Below are positions 47,933 to 58,707 of a DNA stretch of 64,000 nt, piece by piece. The DNA comes from Gordionus sp. m RMFG-2023 (lineage: Eukaryota; Nematomorpha; Gordioida; Chordodea; Parachordodidae), in contig NC_088775.1 in NCBI RefSeq assembly GCF_954871325.1, positions 22,111,561-22,175,560 on the forward strand. The letters run 5' to 3'. The stretch's first letter is position 1. Each line of letters begins with the position of its first letter. The position numbers and the translations under genes were made by a program. Below the pieces are notes generated by a model. That model saw only the letters and a list, made by a program, of their open reading frames with translations, made no database searches and was not told the origin of the DNA.

Positions 47933-48226
47933 TTAAACTTGTAGCGGTAGTGGAACGATATATTTTTTCGCAATGATTGCATTTTTTGTGATATTTGGAC
48001 TATAATTATAATTTGATTTAATATTGAAACTACTATTAATCGCAGAAGAATTTAAATCCTGTTCTATTAGTGAATCCGAAAAAGGCTCCATCTAAAATTA
48101 TAAATATATTAAAATAAAGGTTATAATTGCATAAAATCGAAATAATATCATAAAGGTTTATGGTTATTGATTTACTTGATTTTCTCTAGTTGACCTTGCT
48201 GGTGTAGAATTAGAACTTTGAGACAT
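47933..48226 (-). pseudogene. N-terminal exons of the giant element's transposase
   Basis: Exon 1 (48176-48226) reads MSQSSNSTPARSTRENQ and ends at GTAAATC; an 84-nt intron ends TTTTAG; exon 2 (47933-48091) reads MEPFSDSLIEQDLNSS ... KNAIIAKKYIVPLPLQ before a stop or a weak donor. A Ser/Thr/Asn-rich leader before the BED finger is normal in this group. The Cys pair of the finger is not clearly found; CQFC at about 47664 is a candidate. Assigned by strand, position and splice signals, with no domain of its own. Confidence 0.5.
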
Positions 48227-48702
48227 CACACTAAGAAAAGTTTTATATAAAAATAATATTTAAGAAATGATTTAAATTGGACAACTTTTATTAATAAAAT
48301 TTATGTTAATAATATTAAATTATAATTTAAAAAAAAAATAATGAATAAATAAAAAAATTTAGATTTATACCCCTAAAAATAATTAAAAAAAATTTGGAAA
48401 GTTAAAAAAAATGATTATTAATCATATCCCTATCCCTAACAATGAAGAAAAGAAAAAATCTCAACAAATTTGAAATAAAATATCTTTTATAATTTTAGAA
48501 TTTAAATAGTCACTTCACTTCCATATGGAATTTTTAAACTAATAAAACAATAAATTTTTTATATAAGTATTTGCGATTCCGGATGCATTTTTTCAATTAA
48601 AATATGAATTTTTTTAAATATAATTTAATAATTTAGGCGAGCCATATTTTTCATAAATGTAGTGTTAAGTCGAGTTTTTTTAAGTCGTACTGTAATTCTG
48701 AG

Positions 48703-48897
48703 CGTTTTCCGTACCTTTGCATGATGGCTAAAGATTTTTTGTCGCAGCAAAGTACATCCGTTGAGAGCGAGCGTGTCTTCTCAAGAGGGGTGGACACCGT
48801 AACAAAGAAAAGAAATCGCATGGCCTCCGAAACACTTAAACAGTGTTTATGTTTAAATTCATGGGATATCAATATCATGAATAATAAATTTTATACA
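48703..48897 (+). pseudogene. Mirror copy of hAT transposase C-terminus
   Basis: Reads RFPYLCMMAKDFLSQQS then STSVESERVFS, RGVDTVTKKRNRMASETLKQ and CLCLNSWD. Same protein as 42752-42960 but on the opposite strand, because the inverted arm includes the last part of the gene. No catalytic domain in front of it. Confidence 0.85.
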
Positions 48898-49789
48898 TAA
48901 TTTTTATATCTATATATATTGTTAAATTAAATTTTTTGTACATTAATAAATATATATAATTTAAATAAAAATATTTAAACTATAAATGTATCAAATATTT
49001 AAGATGTTTTGAGCTTAGTATTCTTGTTTCAGGCTGTTGTTTTTTATGAATACTGGAGAATATTAGTGTTTTAATATTATTTGACTTTAAATTGATAACT
49101 AAAATAGTTTTTGATATTAAGATTTAGAATTTTGAACACTTGAGAAAAATTACACATTAAAATTGATACTGGGATTAACTTTGAACCATGTTATAAAGCG
49201 CTATACTTTTTTTCAGGCGTTAATTATTCACTATTTTATTAAGAAGAAAATTATGAGAGCAATTTTTCTCATAGATTATAAAAAGGTATAGATATCTATT
49301 ATCGTAATTTCAGGATTAGTCAATATTTTTCTTGCTAAATAGGCTTAAAACGAGAGATTTTAAATAATAAATGCAATATAAAAATTATTAAGATATATTT
49401 ATAATTAATTCTAAAATCTTAATCCTTTAAATTAATATTTAGAAATCTACACAATCTAGTTTCCAATATAATTTAAAATGTCATCGATAGAGATTGATAT
49501 AAAAGATATTGGTGCAGATAATATATACAAAGTTATTTCTCTGTACAATGGTATGTAATTTCCTTCATGACATGAGATATCGCATAAAATTTATTCTCGA
49601 AAAAAAAACAAGGTATAAATATCATTGTATGATGTGCCAAGTAACTTTTATCCTAACTAGTAACTTCAAAGATTTAAGAATTTTATTATAAATTAAAATT
49701 ACAAGAAATATATTAGCATCTCATTTTATCACTTAAAAATATTATGTACCTTACTACTCGTATATATAATAACCATTTTTTGTCCCTTA

Positions 49790-50990
49790 TCTATGATACA
49801 TCCTCACTGATGTTTTAATTTAACATGTTTAGGATATATATTTTTAGCTATTTCTAAAATAATTGTTAAAAGTTCAAAAATAACGATTATGACAATTGTC
49901 ACCTATCTATGATACATCCTCACTGAATTTTTAATTTAACATGTTTAGAATATATATTTTTAGCTATTTCCTTTAAAAAAATTTGAAAAAGTTCAAAAAT
50001 AACGATTATGACAATTGTCACCTATATATGATACATCCTCACTGAATTTTTAATTTAACATGTTTAGAATATATATTTTTAGCTATTTCCTTTAAAAAAA
50101 TTCGAAAAAGTTCAAAAATAGCGATTATGATAATTGTCACCTATATATGATACATCATCACTGAATTTTTAATTTAACATGTTTAGAATATATATTTTTA
50201 GATATTTCCTTTAAAAAAATTAGAAAAAGTTCAAAAATAGCGATTATGACAATTGTCACCTATATATGATACATCCTCACTGAATTTTTAATTTAACATG
50301 TTTAGAATATATATTTTTAACTATTTCCTTTAAAAAAATTTGAAAAAGTTCAAAAATAGCGATTATGACAATTGTCACCTATATATGATACATCCTCACT
50401 GAATTTTTAATTTAACATGTTTAGAATATATATTTTTAGCTATTTCCTTTAAAAAAATTGAAAAAAGTTCAAAAATAACGATTATGACAATTGTCACCGA
50501 TCTATGATACATCCTCACTGAATTTTTAATTTAACATGTTTAGAATATATATTTTTAGCTATTTCCTTTAAAAAAATTTGAAAAAGTTCAAAAATAGCGA
50601 TTATGACAATTGTCACCTATCTATGATACATCCTCACAAATTTTAAATTTAACATGTTTAGAATATATATTTTTAGCTATTTGCTTTAAAAATTTGAAAA
50701 AAGTTCAAAAATAACGATTATGACAATTGTCACCTATCTATGATACATCCTCACTGAATTTTTAATTTAACATGTTTAGAATATATATTTTTAGCAATTT
50801 GCTTTAAAAAAACTCAAAAAAGTTCAAAAATGGCGATTATGACAATTGTCACTTATCTATGGTACATCTTCACTGAAATTTTGATTTAACATGTCTACAA
50901 TATATATTTTCATCTATTTCATTTAAAAAAGTTCAAAAATAACCATCATAACAAATGGCTCTTTTCTATGGTGCATCTTCACTTAAAAAT
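49790..50990. repeat. Satellite array, about 9-10 units of about 119 bp, right arm
   Basis: Inverse of 40230-41775, with GACAATTGTCACC at about 119-bp steps. Variation between units is small. Fewer units than the left arm, so unequal exchange or replication slippage has acted since the arms formed. Confidence 0.9.
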
Positions 50991-51451
50991 TTTAAAAAAT
51001 AACTATGATGAATAGTTAATCCAGAGCATTATAATTTAAAGAAGCTTTAAGTAACTTTCCCGCCTATAATATTAATATATACTAAATGTTATTTGACTTT
51101 TGGTCAAAAAAAATGATCTAGATATTGAGTTAAGGGTGAAATAAAGCAACCCTAACTTTAAGTCATCTTTAAAAAAAAAGATCCATATTTTGGGTCGGAT
51201 TGAATAAAACGACACGATGTTTGAGTCTGAGTCAGAAAAACGACCCAAACTTTGAGTTGGAGTCGAAAAATACGATCTAAACTTCAAGTTTGAGTCAAAA
51301 AATACGATCTAAACTTCAAGTTTGAGTCAAAAAATACGACCCAAACTTCAAGTTTGAGTCGAAAAATATGACCCAAACTTCAAGTTTGAGTCGAAAAATA
51401 CGACCCAAATTTCAAGTTTAAGTCGAAAAATACAACCCAAATTTTGAGTCG

Positions 51452-51840
51452 TGTCACAACGACAAGTTGTCATTGTGCATCAAAACCTAAATATAAAAAT
51501 AGAAAACAAATATATATATATAAAAAGGAAATTAATAATAATTAGGAATCACGAAATCATAAAATCAACTTTAATTCTTTATTCAAAATTATAATAGTAA
51601 AAATCATAAAAAAATAAAATAAAATTAAATAAAATAAAATTAAAAAAATTAATAATTTAAAAAAAACAAAGATTGTTTATCTCGTAAAAATTTGCCTTTT
51701 TATACTCTTTTATAACTATTCAAATATAATCTTTTTATCACGCGTTATAACAATAAATCCACAAAAATTCTTTATGCAAATTACATAAAGTACAACAAAA
51801 TCCAAAAGAAATCTTTATGCAAATTCTAACATTCACAACA
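51452..51840 (-). repeat. LTR (3' in element direction)
   Basis: 389 bp; the same as 53541-53862 except for about 65 extra bases near 51488-51551. Confidence 0.88.
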
Positions 51841-53540
51841 CCTCCCTACTTAAATTAGACCCAACATTCTGCGAATGATCAATCTTCTTTCGATCTCGAC
51901 TTATTCTTCTTAATTTTTGCTGTCTTCTAAGTTCTAACCGAAGGCTTTGTCGCTTGAAATTTTTGAACTCTATCTGTGCTTGTCACCCTGGGAAATGATC
52001 AGCTTTTTATCTCTGTAGGCCACTGACGAACTTGATAAACGCTTGTTTTCCACGATCCACTCTTGATGAACGATTATCGATGCCATCCAGTTTCATCGTA
52101 GCTTGCTTGTTTTCTATCATTCTCTTGTAATCCACGATTAGCTTTTTATCTCGATAAACGATTGGTCTGCGATAAACGATGGTTTTCACGAATTCTTGTT
52201 CCTATGATTGTCGATTTCCGTATCTTAGACTCAAGTCTCGATAATAATTGGCTGTTATTGATCCGCGATTAACTATTGTAGCATAACGTCTTAACCCTCT
52301 TTTCTATCAATTTGCTTGTTTTCCCCCTTTCTCTTGTAATTGATTGGTTGTATCTATCTTTCAGACTTTCGGGTCTTCTACGACAGTTTGCCCTTGCTGA
52401 GATATCGGGTAATCACAATCTACTTCTACCTGAAATAATCTATTTACATATCTACATTTATCTCCTCTAAACTAATTCTGCCTTTAATAAATGGCGTAAA
52501 TTATACTAAATCTTAAATTTTATAATACGTAGCAAAATATAATAAATTATATAAATATATCACCTTCTATCACCCCTTTCCCCTTAATGAAGCCTAGACC
52601 CATATTTCCATTGAAAAATATACTTGTACTCATCCTTTAGCTATAGTTTTTTTTTTTAAAAAAAAACTGCTGAAATATATAAATCTCTTTTCATACATAC
52701 GTTGTTGAGAAATCAATGACATCTAATCATATAAGTTTTCATACTTACGTTTATGAACAACCTCTTAACTCTAATCACTATGGTTTTCACCCCACGTCTT
52801 TGAAGAACTTATGAAATCTAATCATTATAACTTTTCGCACAACCGTTGTTGAAAACTGATATGTATATTTCTAAAGCATGTTTTTCTTTCTGTTATTATT
52901 AGAATAATGTTGCATAATTGTCTCAAATCTTATTTATGATTCAAAAAAATAAAAATCCGATCTCAAATTGAGCTCGATTGCGGCATAAATTTTCTAATGA
53001 CGAAAAGCCGATTCTCTCTATGAAGATTTTTTGGTTAATCTACAACCTAATATACTAATTCACATTAATCCTTGAGGCTGTTTTATCTCTCGCAGCCCTT
53101 AAAATAAGTTAAACGTAAATCTTCAATAAGAATTTAATCAACTATTTCCTAACAATAAAGTTATATTCTAATCTTATTCACCGAATTTTTTAATTATTAT
53201 ATCTCAGCAACCTATTAGTTAAATATTAACTTTCGCAATTTATGTTTCTATTTCTTTGTCAAAGTTATTTCTAGTGATCACTTGATAATAATTCTAAAAT
53301 CTAAAATATCATAGTCTTTATTAGTTTCAAAACCTTTGTCTTTAATTTTAGATTTTATATTCCTACATAAACATAATCTTAACCACATAATTTTTCCCTT
53401 TCATCTTTATTTACATATTTTTCTTACGTTCTTCTGGAATTTTTTTTTTTTGTATTAGAATACAGTTTGACACATCTCCTTGTTGCCGGTCACAGACTGA
53501 AGGTTATTAAGGGCCGGTCTCCTCCGCTCTTCGGCACCAC

Positions 53541-53862
53541 TGTCACAACGACAAGTTTTGTCATTGTGCATCAAAACGAAATCATAAAATCAACTTTAAT
53601 TCTTTATTCAAAATTATAATAGTAACAATCGTAATAAAATAAAATAAAATAAAATATAATTAAAAAAATTAATAATTTTAAAAAAAAACAAAGATTGTTT
53701 ATCTCGTAAAAATTTGCCTTTTTATACTCTTTTATAACTATTCAAATATAATCTTTTTATCACGCGTTATAACAATAAATCCACAAAAATTCTTTATGCA
53801 AATTACATAAAGTACAACAAAATCCAAAAGAAATCTTTATGCAAATTCTAACATTCACAACA
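53541..53862 (-). repeat. LTR (5' in element direction)
   Basis: 322 bp; nearly identical to the other LTR outside the length difference, so insertion is fairly recent compared with family A copy A1. Confidence 0.88.
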
Positions 53863-54130
53863 AGTCGGAGTCGAAAAATACGACCCAAATTTCAAGTTTG
53901 AGTCGAAAAATACAACCCAAATTTTTAGTCGGAGTCGTAAAAAACGACCCATATTTTGGGTCGAGGTCGTTTTTTTCGGCTTGGACTTGGGCCGGAGTCG
54001 AAAAAAACGACCCATTTTTTGGGTCGAAGTCGAAAAAAACGACCCAAACTTTGAGTCGGAGTCGAATAAAACGACCCGAGCTTTGGGTCGGGGTCGCGAC
54101 TCGCGGCGTTTTAACAACACTACTTTCCTG

Positions 54131-54780
54131 TAGTACATCTTCACTGAAATTTTAATCTAACATGTTAACAATATCTATTTTTACCCATTTGCCTTAAAAA
54201 AAATTAAAAAAGTTCAAAAATAACGATTATAACAATTGTCACTTTTCTATGGTACATCTTCATTGAAATTTTGTTTTTACATCTTAATAATAAAAATTAT
54301 AACCTATTTACGACACAATAAATCAAATAAGTTTAAAATAACGATTATTACAATTGTCACTTTTTTGTGTTACTTACATTACATCTTTATTGAAATTTTA
54401 ATATAAATTTTTTTTTTACCCATATATGTCAAAAAAAGTTTTAAAAAAAATAACGATTATGAAAATTGTCGGTACATCTTTATTGAATTTTTATTTTAAT
54501 TTAACATGCTTATACTAACCCATTTACTTTAAAAATAATATCAAAAAAATAATAATTTACTATAACATTATAAAATATGAAGATCTTTGAAGATCGTTGC
54601 TCACAATATTTTAAAAATAAAAGATCTTCAAATTTTACGATCTTCACTCGATCTTTGAAGATCGTTGCTCAAAATTTTTTAAAAATAAAAGATCTTCAAA
54701 TTTTCAGATCTTCAAAGATCTATGAGCGAGATCTCGCTCAAAAATCTTCAATGAAGATCTTTGCAATATAATAACAATTT
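54131..54780 (-). repeat. Repeat R1, copy 2, second piece
   Basis: Satellite-like units (AACGATTATAACAATTGTCAC) followed by the AGATCTTC/GAAGATCT palindromic end (54573-54776). Together with 39173-39524 it makes one R1 copy of about 1 kb, in opposite orientation to copy 1. Confidence 0.75.
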
Positions 54781-55494
54781 GCATTCAATTTTTAAAGCCA
54801 TCTATTTAAAAATAATATTATAAATTAAACATCTTATTATTCATCCCACGATGGATGTACTTTTCTTCCCTTTTTTACATGTTTTTAGGAAAATCTATTT
54901 TTTTTTTCTTATTTGAAAAATCGAGTTAAATTTTTAATACAAGTATATTTTTGATGTTATTACAATATACCAACTCGAGGTGACACATTAATGCATAAAA
55001 TCTTAATTGTTTTCATCATATCATTCTGGTTAAAATATTTCATTTCTAATATGTCATCCTTGCCGTGTAAATAACATAAGGCTTCAATATATTTACATAA
55101 TGTGTTCTAAAGATTTTTAGTGTTTTTGATTTATCAATTTATCTAACAAAATTCTGATATGAGTTAACATCGTGAGTGTCATGGCTATGGCTGCAAATTA
55201 ACCATCATCTATTATTTGTGTGGCAATGTAAGTTAAGATTATCACTACAGCTGCTGAGTGCATATGATTGCTTATTTTAGATAAACAATAATAATCATAT
55301 GTGTAGTCGTTTATATATCATTAAAAATGGAAGATAATCTTTTAGAAATTTAATCTCACAATAATTTTCTCTATTACTTATCTAGCTTCCATCATATCAT
55401 CTAAGAGGAAAACCATATAGTTTGATTTCGATTGGTCATTTATAATCTCTTCTTCAAGAATTGATGATTTGGTAAAGCCAATAAATTTTTTCTT
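54781..55494. other. A+T-rich DNA, nothing recognised
   Basis: No coding frames with family resemblance, no repeat ends. Confidence 0.4.
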
Positions 55495-55502
55495 ATTATT
55501 CC

Positions 55503-56614
55503 CATAGGCGTAGCCGAGGGGGGGAGTCAAGGGGAAATCCCCCCTCTATCAGAAATTTATCACTTTTTGATAATATCATATTAAGCTAATAAAAAATATC
55601 CCCCTTTGTCCTCCCCTCCCTCCCTGACCCTCAAAATGTATGCATATATCTTAAACAAAAATTTGAAAGAAAGAATGTAAAAGTGGATATTTTTTTATAA
55701 AACTATTCATCATAATTTATATATTTTTGGAAAAAAGCATTTATATATATAAAAAGTGAACCAATAATGTTTTTTAAGAAATGGAATATAAGACAAAGAT
55801 AAGTCTTAAGACAAAAGTGAAATGTATTATAATTATTAATAATAGATCCATAAAATTACTAAATAATATAATATATCAAATATAATTATTTATAAAGTGA
55901 GTAATTTTAATTAAATTTAATAAAAAAAATTAAAGCACAAAACAAACAGTGGAATATTATATGTCATAGATTTACAGTATATTTAATTTTATCAATTATC
56001 ATATGATATTCAAGTAATTTTTACCAATATAGCGAATTATATATTTTACAGAAAACTATAAAATATTGATGACATCAGAAAATATTTTTTAAAGACATTG
56101 TGGGATGAATAATATCAAGATTAATTTTTAATATTATTTTTTATTTCAAATAAATAGATGGCGTTAAATAATTGAATGCAAATTGTTGCTATATTTATTA
56201 TCAAGAGCATTAGTAAAATTTGTTAAAATATTAACTGTAATATATTCTCTAACTATCAAATATGTCTGTAAAAGTATAATAGAGGAATATCAAATATATG
56301 ATTACTTACTTTTTATAAATAAATTTCTTATACTTGTTTGGAATAAATTATTACCATGCGTTTATATTAATATATATACAAATAATTTATTATATTTTAT
56401 ATAAACTAATAAAAATATATTTCATATTTGTTCCAGGCTTATTTTTTTTTTATTAAAATTAACCTCCTATCTTGTAAAAATATTTTATGACTAAATATAG
56501 ACTAATGTAACCCGGCCAAAGGCCCGCCCAAAATGGGGTCTGGAGTCGAAGCCCCCAGTAATTTTTTAATTACCCCCCCCCCCTCCCCTTAGGAAAATCC
56601 TGGTTACGCCTATG
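55503..56614. mobile_element. hAT-type non-autonomous element, 1112 bp
   Basis: Ends CATAGGCGTAGCC and GGTTACGCCTATG, with G-runs just inside the left end (GAGGGGGGG) and C-runs inside the right. Perfect 8-bp duplication ATTATTCC (55495-55502 and 56615-56622). The CAYAGGCGTARCC style with G-runs is a widespread hAT terminus. No transposase is recognised; the 73-codon frame at 56183-56404 is hydrophobic and A+T-driven. Confidence 0.88.
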
Positions 56615-56622
56615 ATTATTCC

Positions 56623-57598
56623 ATTCTATAAAACATTGTCTAAAATAGTAATAGAGTTATATTAGTTAAATGATCTTTTGTCAATATAAGTTGCTAAGAA
56701 TTGTATTATATTATGTAGTTTAAAACCATTATCAATTGAGGCATATGTATGAATTAATTAACCTTTTATATCACTTGTAATTCTTTAGACGCAAAATTTT
56801 TTTATATCAGCTAACGAAAATATTTTATACTCTAAGCTAACGAAAATATTTTATACTCTAATATTATTTTTAACAATGTCTTGCATTGTTTTAATTGTTT
56901 ATATGCTAGTTATGCATAATATAATAAGTGACAAAATATGAAATTCAGAATAGTTGTTCAGAGTTAGCAATAATATATCCGGCCGAAGTCCGGACCGCAA
57001 ATTAGGGGGTATGGGGGCTTTGCCCCCCATAAATTTTTTTTAGTAGCCCCCTGAGATTGTAAAAGCTAGCGACGCTTCTGCTTTGGCTGTATGAATTTAA
57101 CAAGGAAAATAAGATTAACAAATATTTATGTTTTTGGTCTAATGGTCCATGATTTTATTAAACGCAGCGATTTCTATTTCTTACGTTTTTATTTCTAACT
57201 CAATATCTTTTGTATTAAATAAAACAGATCAGATCACAATTACGCATTTGAAATTTACCTTTGCTTAATTATGTAGGTTAGAATCCCATAATAGTTAATT
57301 ATTTTAAGTTTGGAATATTTTAAATAACATCATACTAAATTAGGAAAAGGATGAAATTCTTAATTATTATTTCTATTTGCTTTATAACATGTTAATTTAT
57401 TTACGAAAATCCATTTTCACTTATATTAAAGAAAAAATTATCATAATTTATACACTTTAATATATTACTATTATTAATATGTTCATTTAAACATAAATTT
57501 TATGTAAATCCTTTTCACTGTTATTTATGTTTTATAATATTTTATTTATAAATACAATTTTTCTTAAATATAATTACTGCTCTTTATTTCATAATAAC
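56623..57598. other. Non-coding, with a hAT-like end at 56980-57076
   Basis: 56980-57076 has GGCCGAAGTCCGGACC, GGGGGCTTTGCCCCCC (a perfect hairpin) and ends GCTAGCGACGCTTCTG, which reads backwards as CAGAAGCGTCGCTAGC. It resembles the start at 2087. No partner end. Confidence 0.4.
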
Positions 57599-58085
57599 TG
57601 TTAAAGTTATGAAAAAAAAAGAGTTTTTTTTATTTTATTATTTGAATATTAAAATGAGAGATGAATAAAAAAATTATCCTTAACGAACATGAATGTACGG
57701 AGAATATGATTGTTTATTTTAAATTTTGCATATAAAATTTTTTTTTGAATATTAATTTTTGTTATTAACATATAAAAACCCGTTATCCTTAACGAACTTG
57801 AATGTACGGAGAATACTTTTGTTTATTTTAATTTTGCATATAAAATTTTTGGAATATTAATTTTTTTTTATTAACATATAAAAACCCGTATTTTGTGAAT
57901 CGAAAGATCATTATTATTTTTTTTTAAGTAGTTTGGATTAATAAAATTGGAGTAATAAAATTGGATTAATAAAATTGGAGTAATAAAATTAGATTAATAA
58001 AATTGGAGTAATAAAATTGAACCACTAAATATTTATATATTAATATTTATCTTACTAATCATACCAAAAACATCGAAATTCAACA
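57599..58085 (+). repeat. 5' LTR of family C
   Basis: TGTTAAAGTTATG ... ATTCAACA, 487 bp. It contains an internal duplication of about 115 bp (ATCCTTAACGAAC...AAAAACCCG at 57675 and 57784) and a run of AATAAAATTGGATT-type 13-15-bp repeats (57940-58020). Matched by 63832-64000. Confidence 0.85.
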
Positions 58086-58086
58086 C

Positions 58087-58098
58087 TGGTCCGAAGAG
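58087..58098 (+). promoter_or_regulatory. Primer-binding site of family C
   Basis: TGGTCCGAAGAG one base after the LTR end. Differs from TGGTGC of the other families, so a different tRNA primer is likely. Confidence 0.65.
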
Positions 58099-58267
58099 TA
58101 AACATACTCAGGGAACGTAGATATTCAGTCTAATAAATAGACTATACAATTAAATTTAGAAGAAATAAATTGTGATTAGAAGTCAATTTTTTGTATATAT
58201 CAGCGTATTTAAGGTTAAAAAAAAGAAGAAATAATATATATATATATTTTCTGTTTTTTTATTTGTA

Positions 58268-58648
58268 ATGTTGGAAAATATAATGGTAATAATATTTTCG
58301 GTAATAGTTGTAGCATTTTTATTAGGTTTAATTTTAGGTAGAAATACATCGTACATAAAAATAGAAAATAAAGAATTAGATAAGATAAAAAATATATTAA
58401 ATGAGGAAAATAAGGAGAGAAACATAAACATTTCTAGAAGTACAGAGATTTTCAGACGAATTAGTTGCCATAGTGTGGTCAGTCAGGCCATATGTCGCGT
58501 GATTGTGATTTAACAAAGGATTTGAAATGCGCGAGATGTGGCAAGAATGGCCATGTAGCTATAAGATGCAGAGTAAACAATTTGATTTTAAGGTGCAATA
58601 TTTGTGGCCAGGATGGACACACTCAAGAGAAATGTAACAAATGACTAA
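58268..58648 (+). CDS. gag-position ORF of family C: hydrophobic N-terminus and three CCHC zinc knuckles
   Basis: Begins MLENIMVIIFSVIVVAFLLG, a strong membrane-type segment, followed by a charged Lys/Glu/Asn stretch. Around 58476-58630 come three knuckles in a row: CGQSGHMSRDC, CARCGKNGHVAIRC and CNICGQDGHTQEKC. These bind RNA in Gag nucleocapsid. The region is short for a gag and no capsid-like stretch is recognised. Fossil copy. Confidence 0.72.
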
Positions 58649-58707
58649 GAAAGAAATATTTTAATAATGAATTTTATAATAATAATAATTTTTTTAATGT
58701 TGATAAT

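Larger units (their letters stand above)
51452..53862 (-). mobile_element. Short non-autonomous LTR element in the GGGTCG block (fossil)
   Basis: LTRs at 51452-51840 and 53541-53862 begin (plus strand) TGTCACAACGACAAG and end ATTCACAACA; 5-bp duplication AGTCG (51447-51451 and 53863-53867). Read on the minus strand, a primer-binding site TGGTGCCGAAGAGCGG lies inside the right LTR and a polypurine AGGGAGG inside the left LTR. The 1.7-kb interior has no protein domain; a 60-codon frame at 52007-52189 is not convincing. Its layout is that of a TRIM/LARD-type passenger. Confidence 0.88.
39525..54122 (-). mobile_element. Giant hAT-like element with long inverted arms (14.6 kb)
   Basis: Starts TAGTGTTGTTAATCGG and ends CCGCGTTTT-type sequence then AACAACACTA; perfect 8-bp duplication CTTTCCTG at 39517-39524 and 54123-54130. 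The left arm 39525-42961 and right arm 48691-54122 (with an LTR element inserted at 51452-53862) are near-identical inverted copies. Each arm runs from GGGTCG-rich blocks through a satellite array and unique sequence into the 3' end of a hAT transposase gene. The centre 42962-48690 holds the rest of that gene and a nested inverted-repeat element. The 8-bp duplication and transposase place it with hAT; the arm structure resembles foldback elements. Confidence 0.85.
48691..54122 (-). repeat. Right inverted arm of the giant element
   Basis: Inverted copy of 39525-42961, interrupted by the LTR element 51452-53862. About 3.0 kb without it. The satellite part (49790-50990) has fewer units than the left arm. 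Confidence 0.88.

Noticed and set aside
52007-52189. 60-codon minus-strand frame in the LTR element at 51452-53862
   Set aside because: Short, no recognisable domain, and nothing similar in the other elements; could be chance.
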